Source of the DNA: Avidesulfovibrio sp964369685
GTDB taxonomy: Bacteria; Desulfobacterota; Desulfovibrionia; Desulfovibrionales; Desulfovibrionaceae
Assembly: GCA_964369685.1 (NCBI GenBank)
Contig: CAYJFB010000005.1
Span: 1 to 64,000, forward strand
Length of the DNA stretch: 64,000 nucleotides
Direction: 5' to 3'
The translations under genes were made by a program, and so were the position numbers. The notes below the pieces were generated by a model. It was given only the letters and a program-made list of their open reading frames with translations. It had not been told where the DNA came from and did not search any database. Positions 27,352 through 36,544 of this stretch are shown here, in pieces. Each line of letters begins with the position of its first letter. The stretch's first letter is position 1.

Positions 27352-27449
27352 CTATTGAGTAGCGTATCCCTTTTTGACATGTTCTCAGACTTGTTCAATG
27401 CTTGTTGTATTTAATGATAAAAAAGTCTCTCAGAAAAAAGGACGTCCCG

Positions 27450-28382
27450 ATGTCTGAACCACTGCTGTCTTTACATGAAGTTTCCAAATCCTTTGCAATC
27501 AAGCGTGGTTTGTTGCAACAGGTTGTCGGTCAGGTGCATGCGGTGGATTGTGTCAGTCTTGAACTTTTTCATGGCGAAACATTGGGACTTGTCGGGGAAT
27601 CGGGGTGCGGAAAATCAACTTTGGCACGAATGCTCACGCGGTTGTTACCTCCTTCAACAGGTGAAATCATGCTGCAAGGCCATAACCTTTGGGACAACAC
27701 CCCAACATGGTTGCGTTCACTGCCGCAACGTTTACAAATGGTTTTTCAAGATCCGTTTTCGTCATTGAATCCACGTTTACGTGTTGGAACATCCATTGCC
27801 GAACCCTTGATTGCTTTGAAACTTTCTGCCAAAGAAAAGAAAGAACGGGTTGCGGAAACCTTGGAAAGCGTTGGTTTAAACCCGAGCTATGCCGAACGCT
27901 ATCCCCATGAATTTTCAGGCGGACAACGTCAACGGGTTGCCATTGCTCGTGCATTGATTACACGTCCTGCGTGTATTGTTTGTGATGAGGCTGTTTCGGC
28001 ATTGGATGCGTCTGTACAGGCTCAGGTACTCAATGTTTTGAAAGACATTCAAGAACGGTTTGGGTTTAGCTGTCTTTTTATTTCACACGCCTTGCCTGTT
28101 GTCGGTTATATGAGCACACGGGTTGCGGTGATGTATCTTGGACGGATTGTGGAATCCGCTTCCCGAGAAACACTTTTTAAAAACCCAAAACACCCTTATA
28201 CTCAAGCACTTATGAATGCCGCACCGCGAATGCTCGTTGATCCGCAAAAACGTGTACGTAGTGTTCTGCAAGGTGAATTGCCAAGTCCTCTTGCTCCGCC
28301 AAAGGGGTGTACCTTTCATCCGCGTTGTCCCTATGCCGAGGAACGTTGCCATAACGAAGTGCCGACATTGTCCCCCTATGAT
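27450..28382 (+). CDS. oppF: OppF/DppF-type ABC ATPase, 3' end in gap
   Basis: The product is the ATPase half of a di- or oligopeptide (or nickel) importer. Walker A GESGCGKST is near residue 50, the signature FSGGQRQRV near 155 and Walker B CIVCDEA near 175. The C-terminal oligo_HPY extension KHPYTQALMNAAP is followed by the cysteine cluster FHPRCPYAEERC typical of OppF. The last residues are lost in 100 N. ATG 27450 has AAAGGAC before it. No permease, binding protein or OppD lies beside it, which is unusual for this class. Confidence 0.85.
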
Positions 28383-28482
28383 NNNNNNNNNNNNNNNNNN
28401 NNNNNNNNNNNNNNNNNNNNNNNNNNNNNNNNNNNNNNNNNNNNNNNNNNNNNNNNNNNNNNNNNNNNNNNNNNNNNNNNNN
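28383..28482. other. Assembly gap, 100 N
   Basis: The flanks share no repeat, unlike the gap at 5544. The gap removes the 3' end of the oppF-type gene and the 5' end of the PNPOx-family gene, so its real length is unknown and could include more genes. Confidence 0.95.
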
Positions 28483-28896
28483 TGGGGCGTGTTGGCAACT
28501 GTTGACGCAACAGGACAACCCGATGGCATTCCGCTTAACTATGCCTTATGGGACAACCCCGAGGGACTTGAAATCGTTTTTCATGCCGCGCAAGAAGGAC
28601 ATAAAATAGAAAACCTGATAAACAATCCCAACTACAGCTTTACAGTTGTGGGGCAAGCCGATATAAAACCAAAAGAGTTTACAACACACTACAGGAGCGT
28701 TATCGCGTATGGTGAAGCGTGTCTTGAACATGACGAAGTCTTGAAAAAACAGTTACTCATGTTGCTGATAAAAAAATATTCCGCTGATTTTATTGAAGAA
28801 GGTAATGCCTATATTGATACCCTTTGTCATAAAACAGCTGTTGTGCGTTTGCGTGTTCGATGTTTGTCTGCCAAGAGCAATTGCAGAAAGGCGTGA
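28483..28896 (+). CDS. PNPOx-family flavoprotein, 5' end in gap
   Basis: The visible 137 residues begin at WGVLATVDATGQPDGIPLNY, the first strand pair of the split-barrel FMN-binding fold shared by pyridoxamine phosphate oxidase-like and NimA-like proteins. VFHAAQEGHKIENL and SVIAYGEACL fit the FMN-binding and dimer regions. Perhaps 15-25 residues are missing at the start. The family includes nitroimidazole reductases and haem-binding proteins, so substrate is open. Confidence 0.72.
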   Translation, partial: WGVLATVDATGQPDGIPLNYALWDNPEGLEIVFHAAQEGHKIENLINNPNYSFTVVGQADIKPKEFTTHYRSVIAYGEACLEHDEVLKKQLLMLLIKKYSADFIEEGNAYIDTLCHKTAVVRLRVRCLSAKSNCRKA

Positions 28897-28911
28897 CAAA
28901 CATTGTTTGTG

Positions 28912-29040
28912 TGTTGATGTAACATGAACACAATGTGTTGACACCTATCACCTATGACAGGCATAGAATCCTCAAAAAGTGTTTGATACAACACGAACAC
29001 AGTATGTTGACGGCATCTCAAAACGCGTGTGTCGAATAGG
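28912..29040 (+). promoter_or_regulatory. Imperfect direct repeat with two possible promoters
   Basis: A stretch at about 28912-28943 recurs at 28980-29012 with a few changes; both copies end in TTGAC. The first is followed by a weak -10 (TAGAAT, spacing near 19), the second by GAATAG. They lie before the lipoprotein gene. Tandem promoters or operator copies are both possible. Confidence 0.35.
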
Positions 29041-29082
29041 ACTTTTTTTATTGTGTTATTCAGTTTTTTTGGAGTTATTGTT

Positions 29083-31125
29083 ATGAGACAAGGCGTTGAA
29101 CAACGATTGAACCGTCTACTTTTGGCCATGCCTTTGATCGTTCTGTTGTGTTTTCTTTTATTGACAAGCGGTTGCAGCAGCCTCAATTTTTTGCAATCCG
29201 AACAAACACAACCTGAAACGACGTCGGCAAGTACACAATTGGAAAAGCCGACAACAGCGCCGGAACCGACCCCTCAAACCCCTGAACAGCTCTTGCGTGC
29301 ACAAGCAGAAAGCGCGTGGAGCAACCAAAATATGCTTGAAGCCGAGCGGCTGTATGGTATTTTATCTCGTTCGTCGCTCGGGGAGCAAGAACGTCCGCTT
29401 GTTTTTTCTCGTTTGGCGTACAGCGCACTTGAAAACGGCAATGGCCTTGCGGCGGTCTTGGCTTTGGAAGCGTGGCAAGATGCAGATCCTACAGTAGAAG
29501 ACAATCCCCTATGGCAACAAACATGGGGACGCGCGTTGATATTGCTTGCGCCGACTGATGCTCAACAACGCGCCAACGCCGCGGCCTCAAACACCGCCGC
29601 ACCGCTTTCTTTGCGTGCGCAAGGCGCCGATGTGCTGATGCTTTTGGCTCCGGAAACGGATAAAGTACGCTGGATGGAGGCTTTGAACAGCGTATATAAT
29701 GCAGGTTCTAAAGCCGATAGAGCAACCATGGAACGTGGGCTTGCCGTTCTGTTGCCTTCGGTACCCGCCGAAACCTTACACGGCATGTTGCAATATAGCC
29801 TTGCGGACACGGATAGGTTGTTTCCTTGGTCGGTGTTATTGTTGGATCAGGCCCGTCGTGAGGGCTTTTTTAAACAGGGAAAAGCAGCACCTGACGGTTC
29901 GGCTTTGTCGCGTATCAATGCAAGCAGCTATGCAGACAACCGGTTGTTTGCCGATATTTTGACCGCAAAAGATATAGAACTTGCGCCGTCTTCGCCTTCT
30001 GCCGTGGAGCTCAATTCAGGTTGTGTTGTGTTGGCCTTGCCTTTGAGCGGTAATTATGCACAAATTGGGACACGGATTGCCGAAGGCGCGAAAGCCGGTG
30101 TTGCCGACTTGGCACAACGCAACGTGACCGTTGAGTTGAGTTTGATCGATACCGATAAACCCTTGTGGTTGGAAGAATTGACGCGGATGTCTGACATGTG
30201 TCCTGTTGTCGGCGGCCCGTTGTTGCCTGAAGTCTATGCGGCGGCGAAGGCGGGCGGTGCGTTGACGCGTCAAGCGTTTTTCACCTTTTTGCCTTCGCTT
30301 GAAGGCAATGATGAAGGTTCTTTGGCGTGGCGTTTCTTTTCGGCACCGCAAGATCAAATCAACGCCATGCTCCATGTTGCCAACGCATTGGGTATCGACA
30401 ACTACGGCATCCTTGCACCCGATGAACCCTACGGTCAGCGTATGGCAACACTGTTTGCCGATGCCGCAGGGAACAATATTTTAAAAAATATGTTGTATGA
30501 TCCCACAAACACCACGTCATGGAATGAAATTACCCGCGATTTTGTCGGTGGCGGCATGGTCGGACAAACGCCTGTATCCTCTGCAAAATTTCAAGCGGCC
30601 TTTTTACCTGATGTATGGGACAACAGTTCCGTGTTGATTCCGTATCTTTTTTTCCATGGTGAAGAGCGATTGTTGTTGATGGGTACAACCCTTTGGGCAC
30701 AAGGTTTGAACGGCGCGCAGCGTATTGATGTGAGCAATGCGGGGTTGGCTGTTTTTCCGAGTGCTTGGAATCCTCATTCTACATCAGGTGTTGCTTTGTC
30801 TTTACAGCGTCGGTTGTCTGCACTTGGCACGAATGAAGCCGACTTGTGGACAGGTGTGGGCTATGATTTTGTGCGTTTTGCTTCGGCGTTGAATCTCCAA
30901 CCGAACTGGAATGCCGCTTTGGTGAATCAACGCATTCAAGAAGCGCAAAATATGGATTGGAGTATGGCGCCGTTGCGTTGGTCGCCAAGTGGTGCAGCAC
31001 AACAAGATTTGTATATTTTTTCTCCCACTGCCGAAGGTTTTGTGGAAACAAATCTGACAACACTGCAACAAAAACTCGAACAAGCCCGAGAAAGTTATAC
31101 CCGTCGTGTAAAAACGACACAATAA
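29083..31125 (+). CDS. LpoA-like penicillin-binding protein activator
   Basis: The 680-residue product is a lipoprotein: a signal segment ending in LLLTSGC with the lipidated cysteine near residue 30, a Thr/Pro-rich linker, a helical TPR-like part (about 65-290), and a C-terminal type I periplasmic-binding fold (about 310-640; start CVVLALPLSGNYAQIG). This is the layout of LpoA-type activators and related ABC binding-protein-like lipoproteins. ATG 29083 follows GGAG by 8 bases. Activation of a class A PBP such as the one at 52010 is inferred from the family only. Confidence 0.72.
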   Translation: MRQGVEQRLNRLLLAMPLIVLLCFLLLTSGCSSLNFLQSEQTQPETTSASTQLEKPTTAPEPTPQTPEQLLRAQAESAWSNQNMLEAERLYGILSRSSLGEQERPLVFSRLAYSALENGNGLAAVLALEAWQDADPTVEDNPLWQQTWGRALILLAPTDAQQRANAAASNTAAPLSLRAQGADVLMLLAPETDKVRWMEALNSVYNAGSKADRATMERGLAVLLPSVPAETLHGMLQYSLADTDRLFPWSVLLLDQARREGFFKQGKAAPDGSALSRINASSYADNRLFADILTAKDIELAPSSPSAVELNSGCVVLALPLSGNYAQIGTRIAEGAKAGVADLAQRNVTVELSLIDTDKPLWLEELTRMSDMCPVVGGPLLPEVYAAAKAGGALTRQAFFTFLPSLEGNDEGSLAWRFFSAPQDQINAMLHVANALGIDNYGILAPDEPYGQRMATLFADAAGNNILKNMLYDPTNTTSWNEITRDFVGGGMVGQTPVSSAKFQAAFLPDVWDNSSVLIPYLFFHGEERLLLMGTTLWAQGLNGAQRIDVSNAGLAVFPSAWNPHSTSGVALSLQRRLSALGTNEADLWTGVGYDFVRFASALNLQPNWNAALVNQRIQEAQNMDWSMAPLRWSPSGAAQQDLYIFSPTAEGFVETNLTTLQQKLEQARESYTRRVKTTQ

Positions 31126-31134
31126 ATGTTTTGG

Positions 31135-31165
31135 TTTTGTGGGGGAGGATGTCTTCCCCCTGAAC
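31135..31165 (+). terminator. G-rich hairpin after the lipoprotein gene
   Basis: GGGGGAGG pairs with CTTCCCCC with one wobble, 15 bases after the stop. No T run follows. It resembles the hairpins after ald and efp. Confidence 0.4.
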
Positions 31166-31337
31166 CAACGCCGCCTTTTATCAAGACGTGTGTTAGACAA
31201 AAAAATGCCCATGCGTTGCGTCCTCTCTGTTTTGGGGGACGTTTTTATGCAGCAATCCATTTTCCAAAAAAAACAATACCCGTGGATTTGTTACTTTGTG
31301 GAAAAGACTCCCTGAAAATGAAAAGGAAAACAGGTTT

Positions 31338-33857
31338 ATGACGACGTTTCAAAAATATGAGCCAAACGATATAGAGTCACGCTGGCAGCAGCATTGGGAA
31401 CAAAACAAAACCTATGGCTGTGCGGCAGATGACACAAAACCCAAGTATTATTTGTTGGAAATGTTTCCCTATCCTTCGGGTAACATCCATATGGGGCATG
31501 TACGCAACTATTCGATAGGTGATGTTGTCGCTCGTTTTCGTCGAATGCAAGGGTATAATGTGTTGCACCCCATTGGTTGGGATGCTTTTGGATTGCCTGC
31601 AGAAAACGCCGCAATAAAAAACAACGTACATCCTGCCGCATGGACGTATTCAAATATTGACAACATGCGCGCTCAATTAAAAAAATTGGGATACTCGTAT
31701 GATTGGGATCGTGAGCTTGCAACGTGTCACCCCGGGTATTATCGTTGGGAGCAAGAATTCTTTTTGCGTTGTCTTGAAAAAGATTTGGTGTATCGCAAAA
31801 AAGCCAATCAGAATTGGTGTCCGAGTTGCAACACGGTATTGGCCAATGAGCAAGTGGTAGACGGCGGTTGTTGGCGTTGTGATACCCCTGTTGTGCAAAA
31901 AGAGCTGACTCAGTGGTTCATGCGTATCACCGCGTATGCCGAAGAATTGCTTGCCGATCTTGAAAAACTGGAAGGCGGCTGGCCGGATCGCGTGATCAGT
32001 ATGCAACGCAACTGGATTGGTCGTTCTGAAGGAGCCGAGCTTGTGTTTCGCTTGGCAGACGGCGAAGAAACGATTCCTGTATTCACCACACGCCCCGATA
32101 CCGTGTACGGAGTGACGCTCATGAGCTTGGCTCCCGAACACCCTTTGGTTGAGCGTTTGATTGCGGGTAAGCCTGAAGAAGCCGCATGCCGCGCATTTAT
32201 TGAACGAATCGGCAAGATGGATCGGATCATGCGTCAAGCCGATGATCTGGAAAAAGAAGGCGTGTTTACAGGATCATATTGCATCAATCCCGCAAATGGA
32301 CAACGTGTGCCTATTTGGTTGGGTAATTTTGTGTTGGCGGAATACGGAACAGGCGCGGTGATGGGCGTTCCCGCACACGATCAACGTGATTTTGATTTTG
32401 CCAAAAAGTACGCTTTGGACATCCGTGTTGTCATTCAACCCGAAGGGGAAACACTCGACAGCACAACCATGACCGAAGCGTATACCGATGCCGGAGTGAT
32501 GGTTCATTCCGATAGCTTCGACGGTCTGCCGAGTGTTGAAGCCAAAGCCGCAATTGTTGCGATGTTGCAAGAGCAAGGTTTGGGAAAAGGGACAGTGAAT
32601 TGGCGTTTACGGGATTGGAATATTTCTCGTCAACGGTATTGGGGTGCGCCTGTGCCTGTGATTCATTGTCCTTCATGCGGTATGGTTCCCGTACCGTTGA
32701 ATGCGTTGCCCGTTCTGTTGCCGACGGATGTGAAAACACACAGCGACGGACGCTCGCCTTTGTCTGACACGCCAAGTTTTGTGGATTGTGTGTGTCCCAC
32801 GTGTTCAGGTGCGGCAAAACGTGATACAGACACGATGGATACGTTTGTGGAGTCTTCATGGTATTTTGCTCGTTACACAAGCGCACGCACGGAAGACGCA
32901 CCGTTTGATCCGACAGAATTGGCTTATTGGATGCCTGTCGATCAATATATCGGCGGTGTTGAGCACGCGATTTTGCACTTGCTGTATGCACGTTTTTTTA
33001 CAAAGATGTTGCGTGATTTTGGGTATCTTCCCAAAGACATGGCCGAGCCGTTCACGAATCTTCTGACTCAGGGCATGGTGCTGATGGACGGGTCGAAGAT
33101 GTCGAAGTCCAAGGGCAATGTGGTTGATCCCGAGGCGATGATTGTCAAATACGGTGCGGATACAGTGCGTTTGTTCTGTTTGTTTGCCGCACCACCCGAG
33201 CGAGATTTTGACTGGAGTGAAACAGGTATTGAGGGCGCGTATCGTTTTGTGACACGCATTTGGCGTCTTTTTGCCGAAAGCAACGAGTCCTTGATCGCGG
33301 TGAAAGCGTGCTCGGCAACAGCCGATGACGCAGCCTTTTCCGCTTTGGCACGTGAAGTGCGGCTGAAAGAACACGCCACAGTGAAAAAAGCGGGTGAGGA
33401 CATCGGCAATCGTTATCAATTCAACACAGCTATTGCAGCGGTGATGGAGCTTGTCAACACGCTTTATTTGGCAAAAACGGAATTACTCACCACTGCGCAA
33501 GGGTGCAAGGTGTTTTCTTCTGCGTTGAGTACGGTACTCACGTTAATGGCTCCGATTACGCCACACCTTTGTGAAGAGCTTTGGACGATTTTGTTTAACA
33601 ATAAAGCACCGCATCCCATTGGCGAAGAGATATGGCCGACATGGTCTGAAGACGCGCTTAAACGTGATGTGTTGACTGTTGTTATTCAAGTCAACGGAAA
33701 ACTGCGCAGTAAGATGGATGTTGCCGCAGACATGACAAAAGAAACGTTGGAGCAAACTGCGCTTGCCGATTCGACAATCAGTAAATTTTTGGAAGGACTG
33801 ACCGTACGCAAGGTGATTGTTGTTCCGGGTAAACTGGTCAATATTGTCGCAAATTAG
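31338..33857 (+). CDS. leuS: Leucyl-tRNA synthetase
   Basis: LeuRS charges tRNA-Leu. The 839-residue product is full length: the HIGH motif as PYPSGNIHMGHVRNY near residue 45, the CP1 editing domain with TTRPDTVYGVT near 240, zinc-type cysteine clusters (CPSCNTVL and CPSCGMVP), KMSKS as DGSKMSKSKGNVVDP near 585, and the tRNA-binding C-terminal domains. ATG 31338 follows AAAAGGAAAA; a longer in-frame start at 31296 has no good ribosome site. Confidence 0.97.
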   Translation: MTTFQKYEPNDIESRWQQHWEQNKTYGCAADDTKPKYYLLEMFPYPSGNIHMGHVRNYSIGDVVARFRRMQGYNVLHPIGWDAFGLPAENAAIKNNVHPAAWTYSNIDNMRAQLKKLGYSYDWDRELATCHPGYYRWEQEFFLRCLEKDLVYRKKANQNWCPSCNTVLANEQVVDGGCWRCDTPVVQKELTQWFMRITAYAEELLADLEKLEGGWPDRVISMQRNWIGRSEGAELVFRLADGEETIPVFTTRPDTVYGVTLMSLAPEHPLVERLIAGKPEEAACRAFIERIGKMDRIMRQADDLEKEGVFTGSYCINPANGQRVPIWLGNFVLAEYGTGAVMGVPAHDQRDFDFAKKYALDIRVVIQPEGETLDSTTMTEAYTDAGVMVHSDSFDGLPSVEAKAAIVAMLQEQGLGKGTVNWRLRDWNISRQRYWGAPVPVIHCPSCGMVPVPLNALPVLLPTDVKTHSDGRSPLSDTPSFVDCVCPTCSGAAKRDTDTMDTFVESSWYFARYTSARTEDAPFDPTELAYWMPVDQYIGGVEHAILHLLYARFFTKMLRDFGYLPKDMAEPFTNLLTQGMVLMDGSKMSKSKGNVVDPEAMIVKYGADTVRLFCLFAAPPERDFDWSETGIEGAYRFVTRIWRLFAESNESLIAVKACSATADDAAFSALAREVRLKEHATVKKAGEDIGNRYQFNTAIAAVMELVNTLYLAKTELLTTAQGCKVFSSALSTVLTLMAPITPHLCEELWTILFNNKAPHPIGEEIWPTWSEDALKRDVLTVVIQVNGKLRSKMDVAADMTKETLEQTALADSTISKFLEGLTVRKVIVVPGKLVNIVAN

Positions 33858-33960
33858 GGACTCGTTCTAAATATATTCTTTTACATGCTGCTTTTTGCGA
33901 CAACGTGTAGTTTTTTCAACGTATGTGTTTTTTGACACGCGCCTTTCGCAAAAAATGTGC

Positions 33961-33998
33961 TTTTTTTCTGGGAGACTTGTTTCTCCCAGAAATTTTTT
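33961..33998 (+). terminator. leuS terminator
   Basis: TTTCTGGGAGA pairs with TCTCCCAGAAA around a 5-base loop and TTTTTTT follows. It ends leuS on the plus strand and lies right at the sbcD stop codon on the other strand. Confidence 0.85.
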
Positions 33999-35299
33999 TA
34001 GGATGATTGATACATTTCGTACAGCACTTCTTGGAACGCAGCCAGCAATTCAGGACGATCTTCTTCTGCAATATGATGTGCATCAAGACAGCGCAAAAAA
34101 ACATCTTCAGGCTGAAGCTCTTCCAGTGTTTCAGGGCGTTCTTCTTGTGAGCTAAGGCTTTGATTTCGCGATCTGGTGTCTTTTATACAAAGAATCTCAA
34201 GATCGCTTTCTTTGATATATTCTTCAAGTTCTTCACGCAACGTGCCCGCAGGTTCAGTCCCTTCAAGCAATATTTCAAGCCAGCGGTGTTTCGTTTCGAG
34301 CCTTTCTGCTTCAACCGAAGTGTTTGTTTTTTGTTTTTGCTCTTCCACCAAGTGTTCTATCTCTCGAAGAATAGCTGAACGCCCTCCGCGTACCTGAATT
34401 AAATGTTGAAATATTGGGATAGGCAGCAGGGTTACTTGAACGTCGGATTCATATTCCAAATCAACAAGGCATACCGATTTGCAATGGCGAGCCTCACCAA
34501 AACTCATGGGCAAAGGCGCACCACTATAACGAAGATCATCACGATTATTGACTTTTTGAGCTTCATGCAGATGACCCAAGGCTGTATAGGCAAAAACCTT
34601 TGGAAACACAGTCGCCGCAACTCTCTGCAATGATCCCACATACAATTCACGGATTCCTTCATCTTCCGCAACACGCCCTCCCGCAGCAAAAAGATGTCCC
34701 ATGCCGACAACAGGAACATGGTGCTTTTGCTGCAAGTGTTTGGCGCATTGTCCGACGTGTGCATAATGTGCACGAATGCCTTCGCTGAGTTTGTATTCTT
34801 TGTCCTCAAGACTTTCACCCGGGCTCACCCGACGCACATCACTGTCACGCAGGTACGGTGTTGCACAGACGATAAGTTCTGGTTCGCCATCGGCAGTGTG
34901 TAAAACAAGCACTTCTTCGCTCAATGCAGCACAAGGTGTTTCGGGATGAATCTCTGTTTCCTTTTGGGAACTTGCCGCACCCACAACCCAAACTTGAAGC
35001 GCCTTGAGAATACTTGACGGTGCGTTTAAAAAAGCCGCGGCATCATGATTGCCTGCGGTAATCACTACATGTCGACAACCGCTTTTTGCCACTCTTCCCA
35101 AAAACGTATAATACAACTCTTGTGCCGTTAAACTCGGTGCGGCGGTGTCAAAAATATCACCGGCAATCAGCAAGACATCCACGGCCTGCTGTTGAAGTGT
35201 TGTTAAAAGCCAATCAAGAAACAGCGCGTGTTCGGTATGGCGCGTCTTATTATATAATCGACGACCCAGATGCCAGTCTGAAGTGTGCAATAGGCGCAT
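33998..35299 (-). CDS. sbcD: SbcD/Mre11-type exonuclease subunit
   Basis: SbcD is the manganese nuclease half of the SbcCD complex that opens hairpins and protein-blocked DNA ends. The product (433 residues) has the phosphoesterase motifs TSDWHLG (residues 6-12), AGDIFDTA, TAGNHD and the late ALGHLHEAQ, so the active site looks intact. The C-terminal third is acidic and rich in Glu and Arg. ATG 35299 was chosen over a TTG four codons upstream; the ribosome site is weak. SbcC usually follows directly, but the next gene here is the convergent leuS. Confidence 0.88.
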   Translation of the reverse strand: MRLLHTSDWHLGRRLYNKTRHTEHALFLDWLLTTLQQQAVDVLLIAGDIFDTAAPSLTAQELYYTFLGRVAKSGCRHVVITAGNHDAAAFLNAPSSILKALQVWVVGAASSQKETEIHPETPCAALSEEVLVLHTADGEPELIVCATPYLRDSDVRRVSPGESLEDKEYKLSEGIRAHYAHVGQCAKHLQQKHHVPVVGMGHLFAAGGRVAEDEGIRELYVGSLQRVAATVFPKVFAYTALGHLHEAQKVNNRDDLRYSGAPLPMSFGEARHCKSVCLVDLEYESDVQVTLLPIPIFQHLIQVRGGRSAILREIEHLVEEQKQKTNTSVEAERLETKHRWLEILLEGTEPAGTLREELEEYIKESDLEILCIKDTRSRNQSLSSQEERPETLEELQPEDVFLRCLDAHHIAEEDRPELLAAFQEVLYEMYQSS

Positions 35300-35441
35300 A
35301 TCGGTATTCAAGCTCGTACATAAAAAAGTTTTTCAAGTTTCTTGTTTTGATTTTTCTTACGAGTTATAATCGCTGATCAATGTATACAATACGCTAGAAT
35401 CATAGCGTATTCAAAACAATTCTCATGTATCTAAAATAACG
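35300..35441. other. Intergenic with short hairpin
   Basis: ATACGCTA and TAGCGTAT (about 35388-35409) pair around GAATCA. No T run follows on either strand. It lies after the oadG-like gene and before sbcD. Confidence 0.4.
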
Positions 35442-35690
35442 CTATCGCTGCGCAGCAATAGTAGCAAGAGCAACAGCAATGTATTCTGTTTCCAGTTCAG
35501 CAGATTTGTTTGCTGAAAGAGGTTGTGTGTTCTGTGATTCTACCGGTTCAGGGTATAACACATTGAGTTTGCTGACAACATGACTCATAAATTTCATAGA
35601 TAAAACCAAGAGACTTAAAAAAATACACACCGTGGTGATGCCAATGAACATCACAGTAAACCCTTCTCCCAATAAAACATATGTGCTCAT
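35442..35690 (-). CDS. OadG-like sodium pump gamma subunit
   Basis: The 82-residue product has one membrane span (about 9-32, GFTVMFIGITTVCIFLSLLV), a polar linker and the ending EYIAVALATIAAQR. This is the plan of the gamma subunit of sodium-pumping oxaloacetate or methylmalonyl-CoA decarboxylases, which anchors the complex and binds zinc. Its ATG overlaps the birA stop. The biotin-carrying and beta subunits that normally follow are missing here; BirA, which would load biotin on such a complex, is the upstream partner. Confidence 0.65.
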   Translation of the reverse strand: MSTYVLLGEGFTVMFIGITTVCIFLSLLVLSMKFMSHVVSKLNVLYPEPVESQNTQPLSANKSAELETEYIAVALATIAAQR

Positions 35691-36544
35691 GTCATGTCTC
35701 CCATTGTAAAGATATGTTGAATACCGAGATCGTCTTCAAGAACAAGTTCACCATCAAACGTAACTGTTTTTACTGTACCGGTCAAACATACTCCACAACG
35801 ATTGATTGTGGCATGCTTGTTACACATGTCTGTCAAAGTAAGATACTGTCGGCGAATACTTGCAAAGCCTTGTGTAGAAAACATGGCATAATCACACATA
35901 CAATGTTGTAAAAATGATTCTAAAAAAACATCGCGATCAACAGCACGTTGTGTGTGCAAGTGTACAGAGGTTGCATCTTTTCCAAGTTTTTGTACCTGCT
36001 TTAAAAAAGATGTCGGCGCGTGAATATTCACTCCCATGCCAACGATAAGCGCTTGTGGTTTGCTGTTTTCAACAATCAAGCGTGATAAAATTCCTGCCAC
36101 TTTTTTTCCGTTAATCAGTACATCATTCGGCCATTTGATGGTTGCTGTAATGCCCCATTCCTGTAAGGTCTTGCACAGTGCGACACTGAGATATTGAGTC
36201 ATATTCACACAAGGAAACGGTGGATCGACAGGCTTAAATAACAACGATACATATATATTATTCGCACAATCTGAAAGCCATGGGCGATCATAACGTCCTT
36301 TGCCTGCAGATTGTGTATCACAATATAAGACACTCAAAGGTGGCAAAACCTGCCAATGTCTTTCAAGGTACATATTGGTTGAATCAACGTGCGGAATAAA
36401 AAAAAGTGAGACACCATGCGGTACTTTTTCAGAATAAACACATTGTGCCTCCTCAAACAATAAGGGGTTTAACACCGTGGTTTGAGTCTTTTGAAAAAAC
36501 GGATCAGGTTTATCAGAATGCATCTTAGTTTTTTCGTTCATCAC
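35687..36544 (-). CDS. birA: Biotin protein ligase
   Basis: BirA attaches biotin to carboxylase carrier proteins. The 285-residue product has the catalytic domain (about 45-220) with SAGKGRYDRPWLS as the biotinyl-AMP loop (usual GRGRxGRxW), KWPNDVLING, and a small C-terminal SH3-like domain. The N-terminal DNA-binding domain of the E. coli protein is absent, so it is unlikely to be a repressor. AAGGACGTGTG precedes the start. It is coupled to the oadG-like gene by an ATGA overlap. Confidence 0.92.
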   Translation of the reverse strand: MMNEKTKMHSDKPDPFFQKTQTTVLNPLLFEEAQCVYSEKVPHGVSLFFIPHVDSTNMYLERHWQVLPPLSVLYCDTQSAGKGRYDRPWLSDCANNIYVSLLFKPVDPPFPCVNMTQYLSVALCKTLQEWGITATIKWPNDVLINGKKVAGILSRLIVENSKPQALIVGMGVNIHAPTSFLKQVQKLGKDATSVHLHTQRAVDRDVFLESFLQHCMCDYAMFSTQGFASIRRQYLTLTDMCNKHATINRCGVCLTGTVKTVTFDGELVLEDDLGIQHIFTMGDMT

